Assembly (NCBI GenBank): GCA_028822985.1
Contig: JAPKCK010000006.1
Coordinates: forward strand, 1-64,000
Source: Aquiluna sp.
GTDB taxonomy: Bacteria > Actinomycetota > Actinomycetes > Actinomycetales > Microbacteriaceae
Direction: 5' to 3'
DNA: 64,000 nt
Of this stretch, positions 9,501 through 21,269 are shown in pieces; the first letter of the stretch is position 1; each line of letters begins with the position of its first letter. The translations under genes and the position numbers were made by a program. The notes below the pieces were generated by a model. It had not been told where the DNA came from. It searched no databases and worked only from the letters and a program-made list of their open reading frames with translations.

Positions 9501-10131
9501 ACTTGCGATAGTCGTAATTGGTGGACTTGTTTCATCCACTCTTTTGACTCTGATCCTTGTTCCTGTCCTGTACTGGCTGGTGGAGGGTCGAAAGGAACGC
9601 AAGGTAATCAGAGTGGACCGGCGACTAGTCAAAAAACAAGCTCGCCTAGCCAAGAAAACCGGCTCGGGCAAGAGCGCGATTTCCGCTTCAGACACAACCC
9701 CAACAGCAACAGCAACAGCATCAGCTGCTGTGCTGACCGACACCCTGCCGAATCCTGAGGCCGTTCAAGAAGCAACTGAGGTCGACGCTCCTGATGACGA
9801 GTTCGCTGTCAAAGAAGCTCCGGAGGAGCAAGAGCCTGAGCAGACCTTCCGGCCAGCACCGGCCTCATCCGCGCCAGAGCTTGCTTGGACAGAGGAGCCC
9901 AACGAAGTCGAACTGGATGATGAGTCAAGCATGATTTGGGATGAACCCACGGTCCCAGTGGGGCCGGCTCCCGCCCTATCTGGATCGGCTGCTGAAATGC
10001 CGGCAAGTCAAGATGAGGAAGCCGTTGTGCCCTTGACTAAGAAAGAAGTTAAGGCAGCCAAGAAAAAGGATAAGCAGGACCGCAAGGACCAGATTAAAGC
10101 CGCCAAGAACCCGCGTCACTCGAACGACTAA
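6517..10131 (+). CDS. RND-family efflux transporter (AcrB/SwrC-like)
   Basis: Proton-driven inner-membrane exporter of the AcrB/hydrophobe-amphiphile type; the substrate is unknown. The 1204-residue protein has the duplicated RND layout: a TM helix at about 12-30, a large extracytoplasmic loop, six TM helices (about 340-490, with the GRVVDDSIVVIENI segment), then a second repeat with its helix near 545, a second loop and six TM helices ending near 1020. The last 180 residues are a charged low-complexity tail, first acidic and then Lys-rich, including a short (CAACAG)3 repeat at 9701-9718. The start is TTG, chosen because AGAGGT at 6505-6510 lies 6 nt upstream. No membrane-fusion or outer-membrane partner lies nearby, as in Gram-positive SwrC-type pumps. 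Confidence 0.88.
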   Translation: MSNISRLSLANRAVVALITLIIGVFGLLSVGNLKQELIPSIEIPSAAIVTSYAGASPEVVDSQVSVIIENAVIGLEGLESTSVTSSTGLSILRVSFEFGTSTSDATERLNNAISAVEASLPADVNPQVISGSFDSVPIIVLAISANNGDNESLSAELDKIAPSIFQQVSGIREIAVSGGKQKRLNLELNQVALAQNGLSQRDISAALRANGLVLPVGSLTDSDGSISIQMGNAVDTVSLMESLPLISATPNANALGVLTIGDVAAVTYEDAPITSIARTNGNETLAISITKTPDGNSVDVSRGIQDLIPDLRAALATDVTVVTIFDQAPFIEESIKDLTVEGLLGLGFAILVILIFLLSVKSTIITAISIPTSLLITFIALEFADYSLNLLTLGALTIAIGRVVDDSIVVIENINRHLSYGEERSKAVLSGVKEVALAITSSTLATVAVFLPIALVSGLVGELFRPFAFTVAIALLASLLVSLTIVPVLAYWFLRMPKRLLAAQAADPVAFEVDQRELEEQREKRSLLQRGYIPILNGTKNHPWVTLTAAVLILGYTLSLVPLLKTNFIDGGGSNQFDAQLSMPSNVTLEEQDRASALLENQIMALDGVEVVQSTIGSSGADGRVAFGRAASGVRLTITAEDGVDVEVLQTAVRQLEVASGSEITVSTGGGFGSSETIDIEVSASDPALLQESVNDLVTGLADVQNVSSITTTLDADQRVLEVVVDRQKAASYLLTETTVTGIVASQLRPSSLGTLNIEGKDADVYISGTQAPESIDEVKALSIPTFQGPVRLDSIATITEVLKPTSITSERGNRTATVSLAPIGEDLGAISADITESLALIELPAGAEAIVGGAAADQAESFSQLGTAVLAAIAIVYIVMVATFGSLIQPLLLLVSIPFAAIGALGLLLITDTALGVPALIGMLLLVGLVVTNAIVLLDLVNQYRKKGRSVEDSLIAGARQRLRPILMTALATIFALTPLALGVTGNSGFISKPLAIVVIGGLVSSTLLTLILVPVLYWLVEGRKERKVIRVDRRLVKKQARLAKKTGSGKSAISASDTTPTATATASAAVLTDTLPNPEAVQEATEVDAPDDEFAVKEAPEEQEPEQTFRPAPASSAPELAWTEEPNEVELDDESSMIWDEPTVPVGPAPALSGSAAEMPASQDEEAVVPLTKKEVKAAKKKDKQDRKDQIKAAKNPRHSND

Positions 10132-10137
10132 TCGCAG

Positions 10138-10740
10138 ATGTCTTCTTTTATAGTTTGGGTCGACTGCGAAATGACTGGGCTCGAGGTCGGGGTTGATGAA
10201 ATCTGCGAAATTGCAGTAATCGTAACTGACGAAGACCTGAAGCCGGTTCACGAAGGTTTTCAGGTGGTCGTTAAGCCCTCACGCAAAGCAATGAAAAACA
10301 TGGGCGAGTTTGTAACCAACATGCATACAGTTTCCGGCTTGATAACTGAAATACCAAAGGGTATTTCGATCAAGAAGGCCGAGCAGCAGGTGCTCGAGTA
10401 TGTGAAGCAATGGGTTACCGACAAAGGCACGGCGCCTCTGGCCGGAAATTCAATCGGCACCGATCGAATGTTTCTGAACCGTCAAACTCCGGAATTCGAC
10501 TCGTTTTTGCACTATCGGAACATTGATGTCAGCTCCTTCAAGGAAATGGCAAGGCGATGGTTCCCAAAGATTTACTTCCAGCTCCCCAAAAAAGATGTCA
10601 GTCACCGAGCGCTTTCTGACATTCAAGAGTCGATCATGGAGCTTCGCTACTACCGACAAGTATTTCTAGTTCCGGCACCGGGTCCTTCGGTGAAGGATCT
10701 AAAGGAGGCAGTTTTAGCCTTGGAGGCTGATACACTCTAA
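10138..10740 (+). CDS. orn: Oligoribonuclease
   Basis: 3'-5' exoribonuclease of the DEDDh family that degrades the 2-5 nt RNA fragments left by other RNases, including linear di-GMP. The 200-residue protein fits the family length. It starts with FIVWVDCEMTGL (Exo I, Asp/Glu metal ligands) and carries EICEIAVIVTD, GNSIGTDRMFL (Exo II) and SHRALSDIQESI (Exo III, with catalytic His and Asp). The ATG lies 6 nt after the stop of the RND gene with no strong Shine-Dalgarno site, so it may depend partly on translation of the upstream gene. It is followed by tRNA-His on the same strand. Confidence 0.96.
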   Translation: MSSFIVWVDCEMTGLEVGVDEICEIAVIVTDEDLKPVHEGFQVVVKPSRKAMKNMGEFVTNMHTVSGLITEIPKGISIKKAEQQVLEYVKQWVTDKGTAPLAGNSIGTDRMFLNRQTPEFDSFLHYRNIDVSSFKEMARRWFPKIYFQLPKKDVSHRALSDIQESIMELRYYRQVFLVPAPGPSVKDLKEAVLALEADTL

Positions 10741-10763
10741 AGCGTTCTGGCAAGTCCAGACAT

Positions 10764-10840
10764 GGTGGGTATAGCTCAGCTGGTAGAGCACCTGGTTGTG
10801 GTCCAGGGGGTCGCGGGTTCAAGTCCCGTTACTCACCCCA
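10764..10840 (+). tRNA. tRNA-His (anticodon GTG)
   Basis: Folds as a tRNA with acceptor stem GTGGGTA/TACTCAC, D-stem GCTC/GAGC, anticodon loop TTGTGGT with GTG, T-loop TTCAAGT and encoded CCA. The extra G at 10764 (position -1) opposite C73 is the identity element specific to tRNA-His, which explains the start one base before the 7-bp acceptor stem. Its 3' end is 4 nt from the convergent gatB stop codon. Confidence 0.97.
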
Positions 10841-10844
10841 GTAG

Positions 10845-12344
10845 TTACTTGGCTCTTTCTAAAATGAGCTCTCGTACTCTGGCTGCGTCGGCTTGACCGC
10901 GCATTTCTTGCATTACAGCTCCGATTACGGCCCCAGCAGCCTGAAGTTTGCCGTCCCGAATCTTCTCCATGACATCCGGTTGACTCGCCAGCGCCTTGTC
11001 AATTGCGGCAATGAGCGCGCCCTCGTCGGTAACAATCTTCAAGCCACGGCTTTCAATGACTTCGGCCGGCTCGCCCTCGCCTGCCAATACACCCGCAACT
11101 ACGTCCCTTGCGATGCGATCGGTCAACTCACCGGAATCGATCAAGCTCTGAATGCTGGCCACTTGCTCTGGAGTGATTGGGAGGTCTTGCACAGCTACCT
11201 GTTGGGCGTTTGCCAATCTGGCCAGCTCACCTGTCCACCACTTTCTGGCTGACTGTGGGCTGGCTCCAGCGGAAACAGTCGCCTCAATCTCGTCTAGCAA
11301 ATCAGAATTCAAAACATCTCTAAATTCAAGATCCGCGAATCCCCAAGCAGCCTGAAGACGTTTACGCCTCAACGCAGGCTTTTCTGACAGTGTCTGGCGA
11401 ATCTCTTCGATCCACTCTTGGCTCGGCTGAACCGGCACCAAATCTGGCTCCGGGAAGTAGCGATAGTCGTCGGCGTCGGATTTTGGCCTACCGGCAGAAG
11501 TGTGTCCGCGGTCTTCGTGCCAATGCCTGGTTTCCTGAATGATTTTTCCGCCGGACGCAAGAATGAAGGCCTGGCGTCGAATTTCATAGCGAACCGTGTT
11601 TTCGATACTTTTCAGGGAGTTCACGTTCTTGGTTTCGGTTCTGGTCCCAAGCTTCTCTGCACCCTTTTCTCGGAGTGAAACGTTTGCATCGCAACGCACG
11701 TTACCGCGCTCCATCTTTGCATCCGACACGTTCATGCTCTTTACAATGTCGCGGATCGCTCTGACATAGGTCGCAGCCAGCTCTGGAGCCTTGTCAAGCG
11801 CTCCGTAGATGGGTTTGGTGACAATCTCCACGAGCGGAACACCGGCGCGGTTATAGTCAACCAGAGAGTACTCGGCTCCTTGAATTCGGCCGGTTGCTCC
11901 ACCGACGTGAGTCAGCTTTCCAGCATCCTCCTCCATATGGGCGCGCTCAATCGGGACCATAAACACTTCGCCGGTTTCTAGCTCGATTGAAATCTCACCC
12001 TCGAACGCAATTGGTTCATCGAACTGCGAGGTTTGGAAGTTTTTGGCTAGGTCTGGATAGAAATAGTTTTTTCTAGCAAAGCGACCATTGGACGCAATCT
12101 GGCAATCCAGCGCTAGTCCGATAGCAATTGAGGACTCCACAGCTTTGCGATTAACCGCTGGCAGTGAGCCTGGTAATCCAAGACAAGTCGGGCAAACATT
12201 GGTGTTTGGCTCCGAGCCAAAGTTATTTGCACAACCGCAGAACATTTTGCTGACCGTGTTTAGCTCGACGTGGACCTCAAGCCCGATCACCACCTCGAAA
12301 CGCTCAATGGCATCTTCGTAGGACATTAGTTGCTCTTTAGCCAT
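10845..12344 (-). CDS. gatB: Aspartyl/glutamyl-tRNA(Asn/Gln) amidotransferase subunit B
   Basis: Subunit B of GatCAB, which converts Glu-tRNA(Gln) or Asp-tRNA(Asn) to the amidated form. GatB binds the misacylated tRNA and activates it with ATP. The 499-residue protein shows the family start [10 protein letters not shown], zinc-site cysteines in [10 protein letters not shown] and [11 protein letters not shown], the [14 protein letters not shown] segment, and the C-terminal YqeY-like tail ([20 protein letters not shown]). It overlaps the gatA stop by 1 nt (TAATG). An internal ATG six codons in is an alternative start. Confidence 0.97.
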   Translation of the reverse strand: MAKEQLMSYEDAIERFEVVIGLEVHVELNTVSKMFCGCANNFGSEPNTNVCPTCLGLPGSLPAVNRKAVESSIAIGLALDCQIASNGRFARKNYFYPDLAKNFQTSQFDEPIAFEGEISIELETGEVFMVPIERAHMEEDAGKLTHVGGATGRIQGAEYSLVDYNRAGVPLVEIVTKPIYGALDKAPELAATYVRAIRDIVKSMNVSDAKMERGNVRCDANVSLREKGAEKLGTRTETKNVNSLKSIENTVRYEIRRQAFILASGGKIIQETRHWHEDRGHTSAGRPKSDADDYRYFPEPDLVPVQPSQEWIEEIRQTLSEKPALRRKRLQAAWGFADLEFRDVLNSDLLDEIEATVSAGASPQSARKWWTGELARLANAQQVAVQDLPITPEQVASIQSLIDSGELTDRIARDVVAGVLAGEGEPAEVIESRGLKIVTDEGALIAAIDKALASQPDVMEKIRDGKLQAAGAVIGAVMQEMRGQADAARVRELILERAK

Positions 12345-13846
12345 TACAGCGCCTCCAAATCAGGCACTCTTGCAATTAGCGAGGCGCCCCATTGATCCGT
12401 ATAAAGTTTTTCCACGATGCTGGCGACTCGATACATCTGGCCATCCTGCATCGCTGGGGCAAGAATCTGCACGCCGGAGGGCAGTCCATCCTCTGAAGCA
12501 AGTCCATTTGGAACTGAGATTCCCGGGATTCCAGCCAAATTCGCAGGGATCGTCGCGACATCGTTTAGATACATCGCCAGTGGGTCATCGACCTTCTCGC
12601 CAATCTTAAATGCCGTGGTGGGTGCAGTGGGGGTCAGCAATACATCAGCTTGGGTAAATGCCTTGGCTAGATCTTGCTGGATTAGTGTTCTGACCTTTTG
12701 GGCCGAGCCATAGTAGGCATCGTAGTAACCAGAGGAAAGCGCGTAGGTGCCCAGAATTATTCTTCTTTTGACCTCTGGTCCGAAGCCCTGTTCACGAGTG
12801 GCAGCCATGACGTCTTCTATGGTGGGATTTCCTTCTGGAGTCACTCTGAGTCCAAATCTGACCGAATCAAACTTCGCCAGATTCGAGGAAGCCTCTGCAG
12901 GCAAGATCAAGTAATAGGCGGCGACTGCGTATTCAAAGCTTGGGCAATCAACCTCAATAATCTCAGCGCCTGCAGCAGCAAGTTTCTCAATCGTGTCGTC
13001 GAAGCAGGCCTTTACCCCCGGCTGGAAGCCGTCTGAAGACAGTTGCCTTATGACTCCGACTCTGAGGCCTTTAACATCCGCTTCTTTTACAGACTGAACC
13101 ATAGAGCCCAAGCTATCTGGCAAGGATGTCGAATCATGGGGATCATGCCCAGCGATTACATCCTGCAACATGGCCGCATCCATGACGCTATTGGTCACTG
13201 GGCCTATTTGATCTAAAGAACTAGCGAGGGCGATCAGGCCATAACGAGAGACTGCGCCGTAGGTCGGCTTTGCGCCAACTGAGCCAGTCATCGCTGCTGG
13301 GAACCTGATTGAGCCTCCCGTGTCGCTACCTATAGCAAGAGGAGCAAGATGTCCGGCAATGGCAGAACTGGATCCTCCCCCGGAACCTCCGGGGATCCTG
13401 GTCAGATCCCACGGATTCTTGCTTGGGCCGTAAGCCGAAAACTCAGTCGAGGAGCCCATTGCAAATTCGTCAAGATTGGTTTTTCCAAGAATAGGCATTG
13501 AAGCCTCTCTTAGCTTTCTAACTACGGTTGCGTCATATTGGGGAACCCAGCCCTCAAGAATCTTTGAACCGGCGGTCGTCGGAGCATCAGTCGTAGTTAG
13601 GTTGTCCTTCACTGCAATCGGTACACCGTGCAGCGGGGAGACTGCAGTTCCATCAGCCAGTTGCTGATCCGCTTTTTTTGCCTGGGCCAGACTGTTTTCA
13701 CGATTGAAGTAAAGGTAGGAGTTGGTCTTTGGGTTCAATTTTTCTAGACGGTCTAAAAATGCCGTGGTAATTTCCACCGATGAGACTTGTTTGCTAGAAA
13801 TGAGACCTGCGAGAACCGCCGCGCTGGAAGAAGTTATCTCAGTCAT
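12344..13846 (-). CDS. gatA: Aspartyl/glutamyl-tRNA(Asn/Gln) amidotransferase subunit A
   Basis: Amidase subunit of GatCAB; it releases ammonia from glutamine for transfer to misacylated tRNA. The 500-residue protein belongs to the amidase-signature family with the Ser-cisSer-Lys triad: Lys in PIAVKDNL, and the Gly/Ser-rich block [14 protein letters not shown] followed by [13 protein letters not shown]. It lies between gatC (2-nt gap) and gatB (1-nt overlap) in one transcript, so the three subunits are probably made together. Confidence 0.97.
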   Translation of the reverse strand: MTEITSSSAAVLAGLISSKQVSSVEITTAFLDRLEKLNPKTNSYLYFNRENSLAQAKKADQQLADGTAVSPLHGVPIAVKDNLTTTDAPTTAGSKILEGWVPQYDATVVRKLREASMPILGKTNLDEFAMGSSTEFSAYGPSKNPWDLTRIPGGSGGGSSSAIAGHLAPLAIGSDTGGSIRFPAAMTGSVGAKPTYGAVSRYGLIALASSLDQIGPVTNSVMDAAMLQDVIAGHDPHDSTSLPDSLGSMVQSVKEADVKGLRVGVIRQLSSDGFQPGVKACFDDTIEKLAAAGAEIIEVDCPSFEYAVAAYYLILPAEASSNLAKFDSVRFGLRVTPEGNPTIEDVMAATREQGFGPEVKRRIILGTYALSSGYYDAYYGSAQKVRTLIQQDLAKAFTQADVLLTPTAPTTAFKIGEKVDDPLAMYLNDVATIPANLAGIPGISVPNGLASEDGLPSGVQILAPAMQDGQMYRVASIVEKLYTDQWGASLIARVPDLEAL

Positions 13847-13848
13847 TT

Positions 13849-14145
13849 CTAATCCTCATCCAAGATTGCGTTTACTTTGAATCGGCCATCAGTGCTGTCG
13901 GGGGCACTGGAAAGGGCCTGCAATTGAGTTAGGGACGGAAGAATGACATCCTCCCGATAGACATTTGCCATTGGAATTGGGTGGCTTGTCGCAGCCACAT
14001 CTCCGGAGACAGCCTTGGTGACAGTGGCAACCGAATCCACGATCACTCCAAGCTCACCGGCCAATTGCTCGACCTCTTGATCGGTGACCAAGATTCTGGC
14101 GAGAGACGCCAAATGGCGGACCAAATCGGGTGTAATTTCAGACAT
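13849..14145 (-). CDS. gatC: Aspartyl/glutamyl-tRNA(Asn/Gln) amidotransferase subunit C
   Basis: Small GatCAB subunit that wraps around and stabilises GatA-GatB. The 98-residue protein has the expected pattern: N-terminal helix with [10 protein letters not shown], a central [13 protein letters not shown] segment, and a C-terminal region rich in Asp/Pro (REDVILPSL). The ATG at 14145 (Met-Ser-Glu-Ile) fits family length best; a GTG at 14157 would add four residues. It is the first gene of the gatCAB group and starts 48 nt from the ligA stop. Confidence 0.93.
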   Translation of the reverse strand: MSEITPDLVRHLASLARILVTDQEVEQLAGELGVIVDSVATVTKAVSGDVAATSHPIPMANVYREDVILPSLTQLQALSSAPDSTDGRFKVNAILDED

Positions 14146-14193
14146 ACAGTTTCTCACTTCATCAATTGGTGTTCGTAGCCAAGTCTAGTTCTG

Positions 14194-17389
<3,196 letters not shown>

Positions 17390-17396
17390 AGCTACA

Positions 17397-17402
17397 AGTC
17401 TA
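17397..17402 (-). promoter_or_regulatory. -10 box (TAGACT) of a leaderless mnmA transcript
   Basis: TAGACT read on the minus strand ends 7 nt before the mnmA ATG at 17389. It lies in the 29-nt gap after the cysteine desulfurase stop, so mnmA may also receive readthrough transcription. Confidence 0.5.
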
Positions 17403-17418
17403 ATTTGCCATTAGGGGT

Positions 17419-18585
17419 TTATGCAGGAGTTGCCTCGAGGGCAACTGGATGAACTTGCTCTAAAGCAGTCAGAAACCGCTGAACATCCTGAAATGTCGAG
17501 GTTTTACCGAGTGTCACCCTCACACACGCGGATGCCTCTGTGTGACTAAATCCCATGCCCAGTAGGACATGCGAAGGGCCGAGGACGCCCGCCTGACAAG
17601 CTGAGCCGGCGGACACGCAAACTCCTTTTTGATCCAACAAAAACAACATCGCGTCTGACTGCGTTCCAGGGAATACGAAGTGGGCGTTATAGGCAGCTCT
17701 ATTGGCCCCCTGAGCTGTGATTATTGCGGAAGGAACGGCCTCCATGACTGCCGCTTCAAGCTGGTCTTTTAGCGCGCCTAAGCGGGTCACCTCATGATCC
17801 AGTTCAGCGATGGCCTCCTTAGCAGCGGCGGCAAAGCTGGCAGCAAGCGGGTAATTCATAGTTCCGGATCGAAGCGAACGCTCTTGACCCCCACCATGCA
17901 CCAAGGAAATGGGCTTGGCGCTTCTGGCAATCACAAGCGCTCCTACCCCTATTGGTGCCCCAACCTTGTGACCAGACAGTGTCATGGCGGTCAGGCCACT
18001 TGTTCGAAAATCGATCAGAACGTGACCAAAGGCCGCCACGGCATCGCTGTGCACAGGAATATCAAACTTGGCGGCAATTTTTGTTATTGCAGGAATATCG
18101 CTAATCACGCCGGTCTCATTATTTACCCACATCAAACTGATTAGAGCCACTCTGTGGCCATGCTTGCTAACCAGGGACTTAAAAGAATCCATATCGATCA
18201 TGCCGTTAGCAAAGTGCTCTACGAATACAACCTCGGCATTTTGATTCTCTCCGAGCCACTGAACCGGATCGATTACCGCATGGTGCTCAGTTCTGGAGGA
18301 AATAATTACTTTGCACTCTGGGTCTCGTGCAACTCGGTCCCAGAAAATGCCCTTGATCGCGTGATTGTTACCTTCAGTGCCGCCGGAATTGAATATTATT
18401 TCGCTGCGGTTTGCTCCACAGGCCTTTGCCACCTCGTCCCGCGATTGCTCTAATAGCTCGCGAGTCGCCCGCCCTTGGCTATGGACGCTGGATGGGTTTC
18501 CCAGAATTTCCAGCGCATCGCTTAGTGCGTTCTTGGCACAAGACCGAAGCGCTGTTGTGGAGGCGTGATCGAGAAAAACTGACAT
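17419..18585 (-). CDS. Cysteine desulfurase (IscS/NifS family)
   Basis: PLP enzyme that takes sulfur from cysteine, leaving alanine, and passes persulfide to acceptors such as MnmA or Fe-S assembly. The 388-residue protein starts with the family sequence FLDHASTTAL, has GGTEGNNHAI, HSDAVAAFGH, the PLP Lys in TLSGHKVGAPIGVGAL, and the catalytic Cys in VSAGSACQAG. No iscU or sufBCD gene is nearby, so position favours a role in tRNA thiolation with mnmA, 29 nt downstream. The ATG lies 6 nt after TAAGAT and lacks a Shine-Dalgarno site. Confidence 0.95.
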   Translation of the reverse strand: MSVFLDHASTTALRSCAKNALSDALEILGNPSSVHSQGRATRELLEQSRDEVAKACGANRSEIIFNSGGTEGNNHAIKGIFWDRVARDPECKVIISSRTEHHAVIDPVQWLGENQNAEVVFVEHFANGMIDMDSFKSLVSKHGHRVALISLMWVNNETGVISDIPAITKIAAKFDIPVHSDAVAAFGHVLIDFRTSGLTAMTLSGHKVGAPIGVGALVIARSAKPISLVHGGGQERSLRSGTMNYPLAASFAAAAKEAIAELDHEVTRLGALKDQLEAAVMEAVPSAIITAQGANRAAYNAHFVFPGTQSDAMLFLLDQKGVCVSAGSACQAGVLGPSHVLLGMGFSHTEASACVRVTLGKTSTFQDVQRFLTALEQVHPVALEATPA

Positions 18586-18591
18586 GTCAAA

Positions 18592-18597
18592 ATCTTA
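18592..18597 (-). promoter_or_regulatory. -10 box (TAAGAT) of a leaderless cysteine desulfurase transcript
   Basis: TAAGAT on the minus strand ends 6 nt before the ATG at 18585, and no ribosome-binding site fits in the gap. It lies in the 71-nt space after the upstream TPR gene. Confidence 0.55.
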
Positions 18598-18656
18598 GTT
18601 CTCGAGTCATGAGCTCGAAAGTTGCAATGCGAACAGTCGGCCCAAAAACAAGCCGA

Positions 18657-19499
18657 CTAAAACAGCAGCGTTGCGAGTCTTCGCCTAGCTTGCAGGACTT
18701 CCTGGTCACTGTCTCCAATCAAGATGAACATCTCTAGCAAGCGGTCACGAATCTGATCGCGAGCACCGGTTTCGATTTCAAAACGATCAAGCAGCAAGGC
18801 AAGTGAGCCACGAGCATTTCCAGCAATCAGCAGCTGATCAGCCTCAAAAAACAGTGTCCCCAGCGGGCCGGTTTGATCTTTTGCTGCAAGCCTCAGCATC
18901 AGGTTGACCTGAGCAAGACCTGCTGCGGCGTCCGAGTCATTTGGGTATTCGACGATCAGCTTGTCATAGAGCCTCTTGGCCTCTGGCAAATCACCGGCGT
19001 CAATTGCCGCGACTGCAGCCAAGTGCTCGGGAGCAAGAGGTTTTTCCGGTGCTGAAACCCCTTGAATGCTCACGGTCTGGGTTATATTTTTCTCCCCCGC
19101 CAGCTGCAGGACTTGGCCCAGCACGCTCAGAAGCTGTTCTTTAGTGGCCTCACCTTGAAACAACGGCGCCGGCTGCCCCGCCAAAATCGCGAGCATCGCT
19201 GGCGCCTTTTCAACAGCAACGGCCTGAGCTAGCTGAGGGTTCGCAGTGATGTCGATCTCAATCCCGGCAAAACGGCCTTGGCTGGCTTCAAGAACCTCCA
19301 GAACAGCGGCTCTCAACCTCACAGACGCTTCGGACTGGTCGGAGACCAGCATTAGCACTGGAGTGGTTTCAGACAGTGTTAGATAGCGTCTCAGCGTCGG
19401 TTCATCACCTGGGACGAGCCAGCTAGAAATAGCAGTGCCCGTCGGTGGCGTTGCCTTGTTGGCAAGACCCGAAAGATCCATAGCTCCGAAATTACTCAT
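18657..19499 (-). CDS. Thioredoxin-fold / TPR protein (CnoX/YbbN-like)
   Basis: The 280-residue protein has an N-terminal thioredoxin-like half (about 35-145; beta strand VLMLVSDQSEAS, later EKAPAMLAILAGQ with the cis-Pro position) and a C-terminal half of TPR-like helices (HLAAVAAIDAGDLPEAKRLYDKLIVEYPNDSDAAAG...). The CxxC redox motif is absent: no Cys occurs where the active site should be. It should therefore act as a holdase-type chaperone rather than an oxidoreductase, as known for CnoX/YbbN relatives. Start and stop overlap the upstream membrane-protein gene by 1 nt, indicating co-transcription. Confidence 0.8.
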   Translation of the reverse strand: MSNFGAMDLSGLANKATPPTGTAISSWLVPGDEPTLRRYLTLSETTPVLMLVSDQSEASVRLRAAVLEVLEASQGRFAGIEIDITANPQLAQAVAVEKAPAMLAILAGQPAPLFQGEATKEQLLSVLGQVLQLAGEKNITQTVSIQGVSAPEKPLAPEHLAAVAAIDAGDLPEAKRLYDKLIVEYPNDSDAAAGLAQVNLMLRLAAKDQTGPLGTLFFEADQLLIAGNARGSLALLLDRFEIETGARDQIRDRLLEMFILIGDSDQEVLQARRRLATLLF

Positions 19500-21208
19500 T
19501 ACCCGCCCAAGGTTATCGCTGAGAGAAGCTGTTGGGTAGCACCGAGCAGAGTTGCACGTTCATCCGATCCGGATGCTGGGACATTGAAAAGTAGCATCGC
19601 ACCGTATTTGGTCTCAATGCCGGTTGCGCTACCTCCCGTGCCAAGCAGTAACGCCTCCTCGCCAGTTATCGACACGGCGTCACCAGGCTCCTTAGGAATA
19701 ATCGTGTAGGTGTCAATCATGTACAGAGCTACCAGCGCACCCCCTTCGGAATTTGCCAGTATCACCGGCCGACTCTCAGATAGCGTGTGCTCGAAGCTCA
19801 GGTTCGCATTGCTCAGAGTTTCTTGCAGGCCAAGCTGGACAGCGGAAACATCTGCAACGTACTGGTTGTCTGGATCAATCAGAAGTGCCCACGGAGATTC
19901 GAAACCGCGATTCAAAAGATTACCAAGACCCTCGACAAGGGAAGCGGGGTCCATCGATAGGAACTTATTATCTTCTTTGAGCGCGTTAGCACCCACTACC
20001 TCGGCCGGCACCTCTGGGAAGCTGATGTTCGGAAGTAGGTCAGAGTACTGATAAAGCTTGTAGTCATCGCGCGGCCCATCTTGACGCAAAACCAAAACCT
20101 GCAAGGAGTTTTCTCCTGTGACGACAATGGTATTTCTGGGCCAGGTGTCGGTTGCTCCAGGCAGAAATAATTGCACTGGACTGGCCAGTATTTTCGTTGG
20201 AGCAAATAAGGAGTCAGTACTCTTCGCCGCTAACGCATAAGCCGCCCTGCGGATTTCCAAAGCCGGACCAGTAACCCTGACCTCAAGAGACTCTCTGTCC
20301 AGAGTCGCATCGGCGACTGCTACCACCTCGGATATCTCCTTCAGAATTCTCTCCAGCTGAGAGCTGTCAAGAGTTGCCGTTAGAACGCCCGGCTGCTCAA
20401 GTGGTTTGGGCGAAATAATTGGGTTTTGATAATCGGGCACGCAGCCGGCCAACGTTCCCACCGAGAGAGCTATTCCGACATACTTCATTCCCCTCAGGGA
20501 TCTTCTGCTCGTGGGTGGTCCATTGCCCGCTTGAGAGACAACCCTCTTGGTTGTTCGAGGCTTGGGTCTTCTGGGACCTCGAGTGTTTCTGCGACTTCGG
20601 AACTTCTTGCGATAGATAAATGCTGCATATAATCCGAGCAGTGCTCCCAGAAGCATGACCACCAGACCTATGAGGGTTATTGGGGCTATCGGAGCCTCAG
20701 TTGTCTCCAATTGCCAAGTCACACGAAGAGTTCTTGGCGCCAGCTCTATTCCGGTTGAAGCCATTAAGACCGCAACTTCATTGTCTATCTCAACGGGTAA
20801 AAGACCAGTTCCATTGCTCGCGGTCTCCGTCTTCCAAATGTCCGCGCCTGCTGGATCCTCCAGTTCTCCAGATCCCGGCCTTTCAATTTCCACCAAGCTT
20901 GCGCTTTGGTTTGTCTTATCCACTGCAAGTCTCATTTCCACGTAGGAAGAATCACCGAGCCAAGCAACGATGTCCGACTCTCGACCGGTTGCCATAAACA
21001 CAGTTCCATCACCTATTGCAAAAACCGAGTTCTCGCCTTCATAGGCGCTGAGTAAAGCATTTGGAATCAGAACGTAACTGGCTGGCTTGGAGAGCGAAGC
21101 GGATGCGTTTATGACGCTAATGGGCTGATTATCGATCTGATTGGTGAACCCGACGGCGCTAAAAACCAACCCTGTCACAAATACAAATAGGGCAATCCAA
21201 AAACGCAT
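19499..21208 (-). CDS. Membrane protein with internal lipobox, function unknown
   Basis: I do not recognise a family. From the ATG at 21208 (GGAG 8 nt upstream) the product is 569 residues. Visible parts: a TM helix/signal anchor (about 3-22), an extracytoplasmic domain to about 170, a second hydrophobic helix (about 177-199), a strongly basic linker (about 200-239), then a third hydrophobic stretch starting with Met241 and ending in a lipobox-like LAGC (Cys256), followed by a 313-residue extracytoplasmic domain. The third segment looks like the signal peptide of a separate lipoprotein fused to a membrane protein. The C-terminal gene end overlaps the TPR gene. It is divergent from the DivIVA-like gene, with 61 nt between starts. 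Confidence 0.7.
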   Translation of the reverse strand: MRFWIALFVFVTGLVFSAVGFTNQIDNQPISVINASASLSKPASYVLIPNALLSAYEGENSVFAIGDGTVFMATGRESDIVAWLGDSSYVEMRLAVDKTNQSASLVEIERPGSGELEDPAGADIWKTETASNGTGLLPVEIDNEVAVLMASTGIELAPRTLRVTWQLETTEAPIAPITLIGLVVMLLGALLGLYAAFIYRKKFRSRRNTRGPRRPKPRTTKRVVSQAGNGPPTSRRSLRGMKYVGIALSVGTLAGCVPDYQNPIISPKPLEQPGVLTATLDSSQLERILKEISEVVAVADATLDRESLEVRVTGPALEIRRAAYALAAKSTDSLFAPTKILASPVQLFLPGATDTWPRNTIVVTGENSLQVLVLRQDGPRDDYKLYQYSDLLPNISFPEVPAEVVGANALKEDNKFLSMDPASLVEGLGNLLNRGFESPWALLIDPDNQYVADVSAVQLGLQETLSNANLSFEHTLSESRPVILANSEGGALVALYMIDTYTIIPKEPGDAVSITGEEALLLGTGGSATGIETKYGAMLLFNVPASGSDERATLLGATQQLLSAITLGG

Positions 21209-21269
21209 AAACCAGCTCCGAGTACACTTGGGTAGCCAAGAAAGTTTACTATTCAACCAAGGATTCAAC

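Noticed and set aside
21141-21269. N-terminal extension of the DivIVA-like protein
   Set aside because: It would overlap the divergent membrane-protein gene; the DivIVA motif begins right after the TTG at 21270, which has AAGGA at good spacing.
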